64,000 nt of DNA from assembly GCA_963932465.1 (NCBI GenBank), contig OZ010794.1, positions 445,548,502 to 445,612,501 on the forward strand. Direction: 5' to 3'. How positions within the stretch are numbered: position 1 is the first letter of the stretch; each line of letters opens with the position of its first letter. A model generated the notes under the pieces. The model saw only the letters and a program-made list of their open reading frames with translations, ran no database searches and had not been told where the DNA came from. Both the position numbers and the translations under genes were made by a program. Of the stretch, positions 31,898 to 45,225 are shown one piece after another. The stretch comes from Maratus speciosus. Its lineage: Eukaryota > Arthropoda > Arachnida > Araneae > Salticidae.

Positions 31898-32185
31898 TTA
31901 TCAATTATCCAAACATCCTATTAGACCTGGATATCAGATTTTAAATGATGATGAGATTGTGGATGATATTCGAGACGAAAAAGAAATTGATAACGCATGC
32001 TCTGAAAATGATCAAGGCCCATCACATAACGAAGCCTTTGAATGTTTGGAAACAGCTATGAAATGGGTCAAAAGGCAGAAGAATGCTGTTCCTATTCAAC
32101 TAACGTAAGAAGAGTTCGAGATATGGCAGCATTGAAAAGAATGTCTTCTTTGAAGCAAGCAACAATCAAAAGCTCTTTTGCTTAA
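31898..32185 (+). pseudogene. Tigger transposase C-terminal remnant
   Basis: Readable blocks: NDDEIVDDIRDE, NEAFECLETAMKWVKRQ and, after a frameshift at about 32105, RRVRDMAALKRMSSLK ending at TAA 32185. Acidic stretch, then helix with paired Leu/Trp, then a basic RRxRD tail is the usual C-terminus of Tigger/jerky-type DDE proteins. The DNA-binding and catalytic parts are gone. Confidence 0.7.
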
Positions 32186-32384
32186 ATTATAATCTCTGGA
32201 GTTCAGAAAATGATAATAAAAAGTAAACAAAAAAATTAAAAAGACAAAAATCAATTTTTAAACATGCCATCATTAACTAGTGCTGCCAGTCTAAAGCGTG
32301 GATAAAGTGTGAAGATTTCAGTATAGTCAGGAACATCCGTCAAATTGTCTGTCCATTTATCCGAACTTTTGTTTATCCGAACTA

Positions 32385-32587
32385 CACTGTTAAGAATTTT
32401 GCAGCATTCTGGCAGGTCATTCGACCGTTTTTTTTCAAAAAACTGTTTCATAACCATAATTTAACTATATTCTGACCATAAAATGGCCAATAATATGGTC
32501 AGAATAGTGTTAAAATTACGGTTGTGTAATCGTTTTCGGAAAAAACGGTCAAATGACCTGACAGAATGCTGCAAATTTTTAACAGTG
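32385..32587. mobile_element. Palindromic TA-flanked MITE S1, copy 1
   Basis: 203 bp, CACTGTTAAGAATTTTGCAG to its inverse CTGCAAATTTTTAACAGTG, TA on both sides. Nearly the whole element is a palindrome. Same family as 42387-42587, but in the opposite orientation as judged by the asymmetric centre. Confidence 0.92.
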
Positions 32588-32611
32588 TAGGGTCGGTCCC
32601 GACTTGTTCGG

Positions 32612-32855
32612 TTGGTTGGTTGGTTGTATTTATGACGGCCAATTATCTGCACGAGGGATATAGGCCCAGGGGGGGGAGTGCCCTTCGTGGGGGTCTTTCT
32701 AAGGGAACCTAACCCGTATTAACGCTTGGAAATCCAAGGTTCGAAGAAAACCACGAAAACTCCGAACGATTAGGCCGACGGGCGCGATTGGGATTGAACC
32801 CAGCACCTCCCGTCTACCAGATTCGAGAGCAGAACCTCTCAGCCACTGGTGGGGC
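32612..32855 (-). mobile_element. tRNA-derived SINE with 15-bp TSD
   Basis: On the minus strand the head has TGGCTGAGAGGTT (A box) and GGTTCAATCCC (B box), the internal RNA polymerase III promoter of a tRNA-derived SINE. The 3' end is a (CAAC)n tail rather than poly(A). Flanked by identical 15-bp copies of tcccgacttgttcgg (32597-32611 and 32856-32870), which belong to the Tigger terminal region, so it inserted there. Confidence 0.92.
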
Positions 32856-32921
32856 TCCCGACTTGTTCGGATAATCGGCGCTCAACTGTAATATCATTTT
32901 CGATGTCACCAGAAAATGATA

Positions 32922-33892
32922 ATCTTTCTTTTATCTTTATAAGAAGAAAGTATAAGATTTGTGTAAAATTTTGACTTACGGATTTCGATGGATTTATATG
33001 TTTTATAAGGTCCTGAAAACGTTTCGAATTTTTTTTAGAAAACTGTGAAAAGTCTGTGAGTCTGCATGTGACAAAAATTTTCTCGGCGCTCTATCTCAAG
33101 AACTAATGCACGGAATTTAATAAATATTTACATTCAGTTAGAACTTGATGCAAGTTGTGCTGAATAGTTTGTGGTTTAAATCGCCCAACATATCCCGCTG
33201 CTATGCTATACTGCATTTTTCTCGACTTCTGAAATAGTTCTATCTCCAGAACTAATGTACGAATTTTCATCAAAAGTTCGGATTCTGTTAAACGTTGACA
33301 TAAATTGTTGTTCATTAGGTTTTGGTGTAAATCACCCAACAGGTGGCGTTGCTATGCTGCATTTATCAGGATTTACACGATTTTAGCAATATTTATATTT
33401 GATGAACTAATGCACGAAATTTCATCGAACTTCATATTCTGGTAGACTTTGACTTAAGTTGGCGCTGATGGGTTTTCGTGTAAATCATATAACAGGAGGA
33501 GCTACTATGCTGCATTTTTCACGTGATAGCTACATTTCAAAAACTAAATAATGCACGGAATTTAATCAAACTTCATATTCTATTACACTTTTACATAAAT
33601 AGATCCTTATTAGGGTTGGGTGTGTACTGTCCAACAGTTGTCGTTTTTATGCTCTTTGAGTTGGGAATTTATGTTGCAGACACATAAGATGGCGGGCACT
33701 GAAATTCAGTGATTTGTTTGAAAAATGCGATGCCTATATCTCCTTTTCAATTCAACTAACCAATACTTTTATAATCCTCATGAAGGGCAGGGTATATATT
33801 GTTATCTCATTTTTGCACTCTGATAGTGAATTTTTAGGTATCAACATATGTATGAGATAGAAGAAAGTTTTGGGATTGGCACATCCGACTAG
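32922..33892 (+). mobile_element. Helitron-like element V1 with minisatellite core
   Basis: 5' hairpin CTTTCTTTT...AAGAAGAAAG (32924-32950), a leader with a short TCTG-poor stretch, then four or so diverged units with 'CTAATGCACGGAATTT'-like boxes, then the 3' end GGATTGGCACATCCGACTAG followed by T (33889-33893). CTAG/T with a hairpin just upstream fits Helitron/Helentron termini. No Rep/helicase. A longer inverted copy lies at 62758-63870. Confidence 0.65.
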
Positions 33893-36540
33893 TTTAATAT
33901 TTGAAAAGATATGTCGCGGCATTGGCAAATAAAATACACTTGACGGACCACCAGTGGTTGAATATCTCTATTTTATATTACGAAACAGATGCTATTTTGC
34001 TAACGTGATAGTTTTCATATTCATTTATTTTTTAATATCATTCAAATAATATATTTTTTCTTCAAAATAATGAATTGTTCTTTCATAAAAAAAAAAGATT
34101 AAAAAGGAAAGAAATAATTCCAATAATATCTGCCAAAAATATACACATGCTCCTGCCCCTCTTCCTCGAAAAAGTCGTTACCAAACATGAAATATTACAA
34201 AACACAATGTTGCATTCTGAAACTTATAATCAATAATATTTCGTTTTGTGAAAATGCATTTGTGGAATGCTTAGATATGAGACCAGATTTTTTTCTTTGA
34301 ATGGAATATATATATATTAAACAAAATAAGAATAATACAAAAAATACTTTAAAAAGTTTTTCAGTTTTTTTTTTTTTACTTGATTTACTAAAAGTAAAAT
34401 GCATTTTTCTAAGGGAAAATTCTATGGGTTTTCTTCTTGAAGCAGAATATATTAAGGTTACTTTCTAAATTCTATAGAATAATATTTAAAACTTATGGTT
34501 TTATTTAATTCTTTCAGAAAATATATATTTATGGAAAGTAACTTAAATTTTTCATTGAGATTTATTTGATTATACATAAATTAATAACGAAAAAAAAGAA
34601 ACACTGCAGATTATTAAGAAACACATTACGCTGTTAAAAATTTCTGTAAAGACACAGAAATAAAAAAAGAGACTCTCTGTACATTTACACTAGTTCTCGC
34701 TTAACACTTTCAGGGGACAAGGTACTTGTACTCGTAAAATGTTGAATTAATTAAATGACACCAGTATTTACAAGAAAATTTATTTGTAAATAAGTTAAAC
34801 TATATTTTCGCGTATTTAATAAAAGTAAAATTTTCAGTTAAAAATCCTGGTGCCAAAATGGCAATCAGGGATTAAAATTAGGCGATGCCATAACTGCATT
34901 ACCGCCCTTCAAGAGGTTAAATGCATTTTATTGAGCTTCTCGTTCATTATTTTACAGACATTACCCTTTTCTTATAACAAATTCCTTGTAAGGATTTCCA
35001 TGTGTTTATTTAAAGATATTTTTATCTTTGTTACAAACATTAATTTAAAATACACATTTTTAAATTTCTTTTACTATTATGTTAGAATTATTAAAGAATA
35101 AAACTTGTTTTAAACTTTTTTTTTATTAAACTAGGGAGCTCTATGCCCTACGAGCTGCGCCCGTCAACCCGCGTTCAGACACCGCAAACTCTAAAAGTAC
35201 TCTAATTTAATCGGCTTAAAAAAAATTAGGAAGACAGTTATAAAAAAACAAAACAACAACAACAAAAAAAAAACAAAAAAAAAACAGTGGCGATCTCCCT
35301 GTTAACGGGCTGTTTTCGTATTTGATTAAATCAGATCAGTGGAGCATTTCAAAATAATCTAATATAAAATTAATTAAGTAAACAGAGTCTTTGTCTCGCA
35401 GTATTTTTTAAATACGCTATAAAAAAGTTCTTTTAAATAAGATATTTTAAATAAGATATTTTAAATCTATCGTTTTAAATCTGATGTAATTTTTGTCAAA
35501 GCTTTCTTTCTCATTTTAGTATTCACACAAAAATACTTTTGTTGTTAGGAAGGAAATATTATTTGCGCTCTCTTAGAATTCACAACAATAATTTAAAAGG
35601 TTATCTCAAAATATGAAATAAATATCTCGCGCAAATATATTTCTTAATTTAAACTGTTTGGCAATATTATGTTTCGGCCATTTTAAATAGGACGTAATTT
35701 CCTCCATTTACGAATTTAACGCATATCAATGACTTTATTATTTTACAATTTTCTTTCTCATTTAAAATTCACGTATAAATGTTTTATGACATTATTTTTA
35801 ATATTTTCTTGCTTTTAATATATAATCATTTAATTCTAATTCGAAACCTTTTTTCATTTACAATAGTCATGTGTAAGTAAATTTTTAATTTGAAGGAAAT
35901 TTCACACTTTGCGCTGTTTTAAAAATTGGCAACAATTTAAAATAATACCTTTTACTAAAAGATGTAAAAAATATCTCGAAATGCTGAAAATTTGAATTTA
36001 AAATGGAAATAAGTCATCAAAAAATTAGTCAAATTAAAAAAAATAAATGCAGTCTGCACATCGGGAACTTCTCATGTATATCCTGAGAAAAAATTATTAC
36101 ATTCCTATAAATAGTTTTTGCTCCTATAAAACTTTTTTAATGGAACGATTTTGGCCAAATTTAACATTAAATATCTCTTAAAATAATATTTAGATTTAAA
36201 AACTGTCTGCATCAGCGTGTTTATCAAACATTTCTCTATAATACCACCGATTTTCATATTTTGTATACAGTAGTTTTCTTAATATTAACGATGAAATATC
36301 CCCGGTCATAAAAAGTTCAAAACCGGTGGCGGTGACAGCATTAGTTACTTTTTTTTTTTTCTTTTTTAAGAGTAGAGATAAATTAGAATATTTTAGAAAG
36401 GGAAAATTCGACTCCGCGGAATTACTAGGGATTTTTATTAGCAATCACTATGCAGTTGTTTCATTCATCACTTGCACGAAGCTCGGTAGTATGAAAAGTA
36501 ACTTAAAAGTATTGTCCCGTTAAATCATAAAAGACATCCT
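33893..36540. other. Unassigned non-coding stretch
   Basis: No gene seen; short frames here are A+T-biased without domains. At 35131 CTAG preceded (on the minus strand) by AGCTC...GAGCT pairing could be an isolated Helitron 3' end, but no partner was found. A/T-runs at 34366, 35260-35284 and 36351. Confidence 0.4.
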
Positions 36541-37032
36541 TTGGCTATGCACGCTAATGGCGCCTGGTGCATGTAAAACCCGCTTGGGCGCAAAGCCCTC
36601 CAAGTTCCCTATGAATTATACCTCTGGAGGTGCCTATTGAGGTGAAGGTCTCGTCACCTGATCAAGGTTCTAAATTACGAGACCAACTCGAGTCGTGAGA
36701 TGTTCTCTTCGGATGCTCGGCATGCTGTATAGGTAGCGTAAAATTAAACAAGCAAATCGACTATAAGTAACCGGACAACATAGACCAAGATAAAGTAAAA
36801 TAAAGCTGCTATAAAGACGGAGGCTGCTGTCACCCCAAGAGCTCGGGTTCGAGTCCCTGGGTAAAAAATGGATGTAATTGTCATTGTCCTATTGTAGTTA
36901 TATAATACATTTAATGGAAAAAAATTGTTTTGACTTGTTGTTGTTTCTATGTATAATAAGGATCATTTGAGGCGACAGCCATTGTAGCTATAGGCCCCAA
37001 AGTATTCTCCACTTCGGTGGACGTCAAATGTG

Positions 37033-37061
<29 letters not shown>
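36541..37061 (+). mobile_element. Retroposon-like unit with B box and poly(A)
   Basis: Less A+T-rich than its surroundings at 36541-36720. GGGTTCGAGTCCC (36845-36857) is a perfect B-box-like word, and the unit ends in an A-run of about 29 (37033-37061) after a small hairpin CCACTTCGGTGG. I could not define an A box or a TSD, so SINE status is tentative and the 5' limit is unknown. Confidence 0.4.
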
Positions 37062-37063
<2 letters not shown>

Positions 37064-38339
37064 CGGCATAAGTGCTTGTCCAGCAGGCCGCCGCCATGTG
37101 GCCTTCTAGCTATTTCGCCCCATTTATCTAATTTAGCAAAGCATTTGTTAAAATATAATATATAAAATGAAAATTTGTCTGTCTGTCAGTCTGTAATTCT
37201 ATACAAATCCACAGTTTCGAAGCCAGAATTGTAAAATGGTACGTATTAAAACATGGCCGAAGAAACTAAAATAATAGAATCTAAACAATTTATAGTTAAT
37301 TTTTAATTAATAAAAAAAACCACCAATTTAACATCATATTTAAATATTTTTTTTTTATAGCAGTTGACAACAATTAAAAATTCACAGTAAAATTCTTACC
37401 ACAACAATCATTAGGCTTCGTTCATCTCACGAAACCCTATTCGTCTCGCTCCTCTGTCTGTCTGTCTGTCCGTCTGTCCGTCACAGAGCCCGTTCTCAGA
37501 AACTATACATGTTAGAGACTTGAAATTTTGGGTACTTATAGCTGAACACCTCACATCAAACAACAAATCATAAAATTTTGAAAAAGGTAGTAATTAACCG
37601 AATTACGGGCTAATTAACTTCTAAAATTAACCAATCCACCTTTTTAACGTAAATTCAAACGGACTTTCTCGAAATCATCCGTGTTTCTCCTAAGGGTTGC
37701 CAGTAAAATCAACCGAATGCACGGTTACCACGGAAGAAATTAAGCCGAAAAATGAAGTGGAGATTTTAAAGCGAAATCGTATATCAGAAAATATTGGTCC
37801 GAGAAATTTGTAAATGGAATAGACAGACGCAGAAAAAAATCTACTTTCATTTGGTATAAAGTTCACATTTCTGCGATGTGTATAAGTTAAAATATCCACT
37901 AAAAATCGATCGATAAAAATTTAATTTCTTTAATTAGAAAGACAAGGAAATAAAAAGATTTCAATTCGGCGGGAAAGCAGGTAGACATGACGACGCTGCT
38001 GTTTTCCATAATAGCATATTTTAATACGAAATTTTAACTTTTTAAATATCAAATTTTTTGGCATCCCGATGTCAAATTTTTCGCTGATTTCATTGATACC
38101 CATATCTAAGTCCTATCTTAATTACAAGCTGAAATATTAATTATTATTTAATTAATCGGTTTATTCCTATCAAATGCGTCGATTAAAATGAAGAGACGCG
38201 CTTATTTAACCACGAATTAACTTAAATTAGGAAATCTAATAATTTGCCTGGGCTTTTTGAACAGCGATATGAGATAAGTATAACTCATTCATCATCAGAA
38301 AGTTTACTTCATACCACTATTTTCTAATAGTAATTTCAG

Positions 38340-39870
38340 GAAATATTTTGAATTATTGGTTAAGACCGCAACTCAGTCTGTTTGAAACTTTAAGATAGTT
38401 TATAACACATAGAAAAAAGTGTAAAAAAGAATGGAGTGTGATATTTCGAGGAGGGGTGGGGGGGGAGCTAGAATTATTTTTAAAATCTTAGCGTTTGTTA
38501 CCGCAGCAAATATTTTAAATTCTTGTTTAAGACCGCCACCATCCCGACCCATCTATCTACGGAAAGATTGCGTAAAGGAGTTTCGTTCAGATATGCTTTT
38601 GTTAAAAATAGAGTGCATTCCCTGGTGGTGGAATGTGGAACTAACATAACGCGATTTTGTTAAAATTAGGAAATCTAACAAGTAATCTGTTTGAAACTTT
38701 AAGATATTTTATAACACATAAGATAAAGTGTAAGAAAGAATGACACGCGAAATTCCGGGGAGCGGGGGGGGGGGGGGGCGCTAGATTTCTATTTAAAAAA
38801 TTAGCGTTTCTGACCGCTTTAGGTGACTTTTTGAGGGAGTCCTGAGATATATGCTACTTATTTAATATAAAATTGTCTAAAGTTTAGTTACCACTATTTC
38901 CTAATAGTAATTTCAGCAAATATCTTAATTTCTTATTAAGACCGCCACCACCTCGAGTAACATATCTACTTATAGGTTGTTTAACGGAGTTTCCTTCCGA
39001 TACAGTTTTGTTAAGAAAAGAGTGCGCTTCCTGGTGGTGGAATGTGGAACTAACATTTTTGTTAAAATTAGGAAATATAACAAGGCGATCTGTTTGAAAT
39101 TTTACGATAGTTTATAACACATTAGAAAAAGTTTATAAGAAATGGCGCGTGAAATTTCGTGAAGGTGGGGAGAGGGGGAGGGGCAAAATATTTCTTTTTT
39201 GTTTCATACCGTTTCAGGTGCGTTTTTTGATGGAGTACTCAGATACATGCTACTTATACTTATTAAATATAAATATGTCAAAAGTTAAATTACCACTATT
39301 TCCGAATAGTAATTTCAACAATTAATTTAAATTCTTGCTGAAGACCGCCACCCCCTCGAGTAACATATCTACTAATGGGTTGTGTAAAGGAGTTTCGTTC
39401 AGATACGCTTTTGTTAAGAATACAGTGCGCTCCCTGGTGGTGGAATGTGGAATTAACTGACCGCGATTTCATTTAAAGTAGGAAATCTAACAATTCAATC
39501 TGTTTTAAACTTTAAGATACTTTATAACACACGATAATAAATTATAAAGAAGAAGGGCGCGTCGCATTTCGAGGAGGGGGGGGGGGGTTGAGGGAGGTGC
39601 GCGAACAAAATTAGGAAATATAACGGGACGATCTGTTTGAAACTTTAATATGGCTTATAAAACATAACACAAATTTTTAAAATCAGGCCGCGTCAAAAAT
39701 CATGGTGAGCATCTGCCCACTCCCCCCCCAGGGGGGCACTTTTCTAAATTTGGCAGATACCCGTCATGTGATATATCGTAGCATTTTTTTTGGGGGGGGG
39801 CGAACAAAATTAGGAAATATAACAAGGTGAATATGTTTGAAACTTTAACATAGTTTAGGATGTGTTTGCC
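38340..39870. repeat. About 315-410-bp minisatellite with poly(G) blocks
   Basis: Units carry 'ATCTGTTTGAAACTTTAAGA' at about 38361, 38676, 39085, 39496, 39630 and 39830. Full units also carry CCTGGTGGTGGAATGTGG and a G-run of variable length (38453, 38763, 39165, 39576). The last units are shortened. Confidence 0.85.
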
Positions 39871-39989
39871 AAAATTTAGAAGGTATTCCATGGCGATAAA
39901 TGTACTGGACGTTTTGAAAGAAAGTGTTTCGAAAGGAATATTAAACGAGTCCCTTTGTGCGATGTATGATCACACTTACCCACTTGTTT

Positions 39990-40250
39990 TTATATTGCAA
40001 GATTTCCACATGAAAAATGAAAATGAAATAAATAGTTTGACGAATTTTAAAAAAAGTGACTGTTACATAATAACTTTTCTATTGCTAGATTTCCACGTGA
40101 AAAATGAAATTGAAATATGATGGATTAAAAAAAAAGTGACTGTTACGTTATAACTTCTCTATTGCAAGATTTCCAAGTGAAAAATGAAAAGGAAATAAAT
40201 AGTTTGACGAATTAAAAAAAAAGAAGTCAATATTACGTCATATTGGAAAT
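39990..40250. repeat. Three tandem units of about 85 bp
   Basis: TTGCAAGATTTCCA-type boxes at about 39995, 40083 and 40165, each followed by GTGAAAAATGAAA and an A-run then GTGACTGTTACGT. Part of the Z2 core. Confidence 0.8.
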
Positions 40251-40707
40251 ATAATGGACGTCAGCAGTTGAATATATATCGTCATATGAGTTTGAAAAAA
40301 CGTATTGAAACAAGATAATTATGGAAATATTGGTCTATTTTAACATTTTGAGGTTCTCTGAATTTGTTTTCGCCCTTTTTAAATCTATTCGATATACATA
40401 CGTGTGTGTATGCGTGTATATTAGAATGTCCACAAAGGTTTAGGTCCCAAGTACTCATTCTTATTGAAGAACTGAAATAAAGATTTCAGATTCTTTAAAA
40501 ATAAAATTTCTAGAAATTTTGCACTTGCCAGTTTTCTTCATCATGAAAAAATTATTTAAATGACAAAATATTCGGAAACAACGTATAACACTTCGACTGC
40601 TTTTTTTTTTTTTTATTGATTGTTTTATATTGTATGTTTAATTTTGAAATTGATTTTTCAAATCAAACATTCTTAAAATTCCGGGAAACGCCGGGTAATT
40701 TAGCTAG

Positions 40708-42386
40708 TTGGAAATAACATTTTTGAGTAATGAGAGATATCTTTAATATAATTTTGAAGTTTCAAATTTCAGCGTTTAAATTGAATTTATTTCGATGCCT
40801 AAGGAGAAAATCCATCTTCAATGTATTACACTGCATAGATCTATATTAAGTCATTTAATCTCATATATAATTTAAACCCCTGCTGTTCAATCAAGCACAA
40901 ATATGAATCATAATAATCCCAAAATTGTTTCATTTCCCAATTGTAATTGCCCATAACAACTGATTAAATGTACTTTCATGTAATATCACGCTTTAGTAAC
41001 ATAAGGAGTAAAACAATTATGTTTTCAATAGTTAATAATGTTAATTCATTTACAACAATATATACATTTAAAGCTAACCAAAATATTGGCAAGGAAATAA
41101 ATAAGATTATGTCCGAGGTTAAATGTGATTTAATATTTACACTTCGAAAAAGTCTGAAGTTACTCTACCTGACTTTCCGAATACCTATGTACTGTCCAGA
41201 AAGTAGAAAAGAAAAAGACAATCTGTATTAGAAAGGACAAACGTGTCCATGGGTAACGCTGACATCATTTTGATGTTGACAACATCAGTCGTTTAAATTT
41301 CACCTTCATTACAACTTTTTAAATTTCTAAACATCATACATTTTAATTTTTTGCACAGTCGAATAAGTGAAAAAAATGTAATTTTAAATGTAATTTGTTT
41401 CAAAACTGTATCGCAATTTACTCATTTTTTACGATTTTTAAAATAATTTTCAAGTACAATTTTTTTCTATATCTATCTCTATCGCGCGCAGACGATTACG
41501 AAAATCCACTTGCAAATAAATTAATATAAATTTTTCAGCATTTGTTTTTAGCTAATATTGCAGAAATAAATTAAAACTTCATCAATAAATAAATAAAATG
41601 ATAAAATATAACTACTATAACACAAATTTAAGACATGTAATCGAACTACGCGCTTCAACCGCTGAAAATGTCAGACTAAAAAGACTTGTAAATAGCGATA
41701 TTTAGCAATTTCTTCGGCTGACACAAAACCAGTAATTCTTCAAAAGAAAGATGATGTTCTGTCACATAATACAATGTAGTTTTAACTAAAAATATGGAAA
41801 TAATCTACAATTTGAAGTTGACAGAAGAGAAAAAAGTTTATTTTTCTAAATGTGACTTACTCCCATCATGAATAACATTTGAGTCACTGATTAAAAAAAT
41901 TACATTCCACCTAATACCTACATTCAGATTACATTCAGTTATCATCTCTTGTGTATGTTTGCGGCTGCGATAATGTTTTCCCTTACTTTTCAACACTGCT
42001 AGGCCTAATAGACACGAACTTTTTTTATTGAACTTTGTTATTTATAAATTTAAACTATATATACAACTTTCATTTATACTAGTATCGAAGGCTTCTTCCA
42101 AATTAATCTCAATATAAATATATGGAGTATTGCTCCGTCCATACCAATCAATCAATTAATTTTTGGAAGATTAGTTTTACTCATGGAAGCATGAAAGCAA
42201 TATAAGTAGATAGATACTTTGATTTCTTTATTTATCGTAAAGGTGTTTATATATTACAAAAATAAATAAATAAATAAATAAATAAATAAAATAAAATTGC
42301 GCCCCGGATTTTTTTGGGAGAACTTGTTCATTTCGTTCCATGTTTTTTATGGTTTTGCTCTACCATAATGTAGCTGAATACATATA
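40708..42386. other. Non-coding with one dispersed-repeat copy
   Basis: Bases 41290-41440 are a diverged copy of the repeat at 2660-2890 and 46065-46260. An 87-codon frame (40968-41231) has no visible domain. Microsatellite (AAAT)n at 42258-42293. Nothing else recognised. Confidence 0.45.
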
Positions 42387-42587
42387 CACTGTTAAAAATT
42401 TGCAGCATTTTGGCAGGTCATTTGATCGTTTTTTCCGAAAACGGTTGCACAACCGTAATTTTAACACTATTCTGACCATATTATTGGCCATTTTATGGTC
42501 AGAATATAGTTAAATTATGGTTATGAAACCGTTTTTTCAAAAAACGGTCGAATGACCTGTCAGAATGCTGCAAATTTTTTAACAGTG
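42387..42587. mobile_element. Palindromic TA-flanked MITE S1, copy 2
   Basis: 201 bp, CACTGTTAAAAATTTGCAGC to its inverse, TA on both sides. Highly similar to 32385-32587 in inverted orientation. Confidence 0.92.
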
Positions 42588-43172
42588 TAAGCATTTATTA
42601 GGTTAAAACAAATCTTAAGGTACATTTGGGGCAAATTAAAATTTCTTTGTTTAAAAATTATTAAAATTTGCTTATTTGTTTCAAGTTACTTCGGCTTATT
42701 TTTAAAACTTCATATGCAATAACAACTTTTCTTCTTTTTCTTATTTACCTTTTTTATATCCATTTTTTACTTAGGCGACAAAAAGTGCAATTTAAAATTT
42801 AATAACGTTTCCACTGCAATGAAAGATTTTACTCAAATGGCATTTATTCTTTATCATATCGTGTATCTGAATTCTACTACATAGGGTGAAACCCCTAGTA
42901 ACTGACACCTTAAGCATTCTTGCTTGTTCAAATCACTATTACAAAAAATTAAATCCATTTTATACCTATCTTTCTTTTTTGAAAGGATAGTCATGATACA
43001 TTAAAAAACTATTAATAACAAAATTTTGTAAAATTATGCATTCTATTATTAAAAATTTATTTCTTTCATAAGAAGTGTGATAAAAAAACTCCAGTAACTG
43101 ACATTAACCTTATTTTGTAAAACCAATAATTGACACAAAGTGAATTAATGTCTGACACTTCATTTGCAAAAA
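42588..43172. other. Unassigned non-coding stretch
   Basis: The words AGTAACTGACA(C/T) recur at 42897 and 43092, and CAGCAACTGACA at 44553; they may belong to one decayed element that was split by the 43173-44381 MITE, but I cannot define its ends. Confidence 0.35.
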
Positions 43173-44381
43173 TAGTCGAACCCGGTTAAGATGCGTTTCA
43201 GGGGAGTTGACAAAAGTCGCGTATTAAGCGAGATCGCGTATTAAACGTGATTTGAATAGTTGCAAGGAACTGGGCTTATTTACACATCTAATAATCTAAA
43301 TGAATATTATTTCATTTAAATGTTTACAGCTGGAAATTTTGCTTATACTTATATTCAGATTTAAATTTAATTGTATTCAACTTTACTCGTTGTTTCATTT
43401 TGTAGTTTCAACTGAAACAATAATTGAAAATAAATATGGAATCGAATATGGCTTTATTGTGGATTAATACGGTACAACCAAAAATAAAATAACAAAAATA
43501 ATTTTCCTGCTTGACTAATTTTTTTAACAGAAAGAAAAACGTATTAAATTTTTGAAGCAAAATTTAGTTTTTAAAATCATATTTAACACTTGTGATAATG
43601 AATACTATTATAATCTACCCTTTTTTATAATATAAGAAAAACTATCCTTATTAATTTTTGTCTAAAAAATATTGTTAGCACAGCAAAAAGTAACGAAAGC
43701 ATAGAAAACTTAAAAGAATTATACAACCGCAGTGGTATTTGCTCAATCGATGAGAGTTTCATTTTTTTCAATAATATGCATTATAAAACATAGTAGTGAT
43801 CTAACGTACACTTTAGACATTACTAACAACAAGTATAATCATCTCTAATCATAATCATTTTTATGACATTTCTGATTAGCCTGAATATGTCTATATCTCT
43901 ACTACAACAAAAAGATACACGAAGCGAGATACTAAGAATATTAGGACGCGGTTCCAAAGAAGAATTGCAGTATTGCTAATTTAACGGAGTTTTTTAAAAT
44001 TTAAATACCTACCACTATTTCCGATTAGCAATGTTCGCTTTAAGTAATCTGTTATGAAGTAATGTAATATTACTATTCGGAAACAGTGTTTTTTATATGA
44101 ATGAAAAAATCCGCTAAATTGGCAACAACGGGGAAGAAAGAAGGAATTAGCATCTTCATCAATGATTTCGCGTCTTAAACGTGATCTTTTGCGTCAAAGG
44201 ACTGAAAATCCATCGCGTATTAAGTGGGATCGCTTAAAAACCGTTCGCGTATTAAATGTGATATTTTTGCATTAGCCCTATGGGCGATGTTCAATGGAAC
44301 GGAAAAATCCGCGTATTAAGCCGGATCGCGTATTAAGCCGGATCGCGTATTAACCGTGAACGTATTAACTGGGTTTGACTG
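43173..44381. mobile_element. pogo/Tigger-like MITE with CGCGTATTAA repeats
   Basis: Left end TAGTCGAACCCGGTTAAG, right end (inverted) CAGTCAAACCCAGTTAATAC followed by TA. Subterminal repeats CGCGTATTAAGC or CGCGTATTAAACGTGAT occur several times at both sides (43220-43250, 44210-44360). Left terminal base and TA have decayed. No coding remnant. Confidence 0.8.
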
Positions 44382-45008
44382 TATTAGAAAAACAAGTTAT
44401 TTTAAGAAATTTATGATTTAAAAATACTTTACTTTTTACTATTAAAAAAATACTTAAACCTTATTTATGTATGACATAATGTGTCTTTTTCTTTCATGTT
44501 TTAAATAATTATTAGTGCTCCAATTATTATCCAATAACTTATATTTATGAACCAGCAACTGACAATTGGTGTCAGACGTTGGTAGGAAAACTTAAATTTT
44601 AAGATAAATTTAATTTATTATTATATATTTTTTAAACAGTTCAAATAATAAATTTCAATTTTCTTTAATAAAACGAAAATTTGACTCTTCCGTCAGAGAC
44701 TGGGAGAAATCAAATAAATTAAACTAGTACCTAGCACCTACATTAAATTAAATAAATTTCAACTATAAATCATGAATCTAATGCATCACAGGCATCTTTT
44801 AACTAATTTCTACAAGTACATCTTTAAGAAAACATTTAGGACGGTTGCAGTACAAATAGATAAAAAAGAACACTACCTTAATTTCAGAAATAAGATGGTT
44901 GCCTCAAAATGGCATTTTTTGTGTTCTTAAAAGTTCCTTCCTTATTGAATATGTTCTTGGTCTACTGGTGGTAAATACCTTGACTCCAGAATAAAAATAA
45001 GTGTTTAA

Positions 45009-45225
45009 GGGATCTCAGGACTCTTAAAGCTTCAAAATGTTCGAAATTTAAATTTTTTTAGATGTTAAACTCCTATCTTTTTAATATTTTGATATAATTC
45101 TTTCCCTGAAATTCCCATTAGAACAGAAGTTATGGCTTATACAATTATACCCGCTCAATAGCTGAAGCAGCGTGTCCGAAATTTTGAAGTCATTTTTCAA
45201 AGTTATCAAAAGCTTGTGGCAAAAT
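45009..45225. mobile_element. Solo end of TTAA family T
   Basis: Begins TTAA then GGGATCTCAGGACTCTTAAA and stays colinear with 60829-61045 (TTATGGCTT, CAATAGCTGAAGC). The right end is missing. Confidence 0.8.

Larger units (their letters stand above)
31735..32888 (+). mobile_element. pogo/Tigger-like element carrying two later insertions
   Basis: Left TIR CAATAGAGCACCGATTATC and right TIR (inverted) CAGTTGAGCGCCGATTATCC, both flanked by TA. Subterminal ATTATCCGAAC / AATTAACCGAAC repeats are typical of Tigger. It keeps a transposase C-terminal remnant, and was hit by a palindromic MITE and by a tRNA-SINE near its right end. Contains a T-run of about 33 bases at 31859-31891. Confidence 0.88.
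37145..40707 (+). mobile_element. Helitron-like element Z2 with G-rich minisatellite
   Basis: 5' region TAATATATAAAATGAAAATT then TTGTCTGTCTGTC and CAAATCCACAGTTT, inverse of 9300-9455. The 3' end CCGGGAAACGCCGGGTAATT then TAGCTAG and T (40681-40708) matches the Z1 terminus in form. A second TCTG run at 37449-37480 begins a minisatellite-bearing core, so one element may be nested in another. No coding capacity seen. Confidence 0.55.

Noticed and set aside
32766..32855. A functional tRNA gene
   Set aside because: A and B boxes are present, but the sequence cannot be folded by eye into a proper cloverleaf, and the 15-bp duplications with a CAAC tail mark it as a SINE.
35131..35180. Helitron 3' end
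   Set aside because: CTAG with nearby AGCTC/GAGCT pairing is suggestive, but no 5' end or second copy was found in the window.
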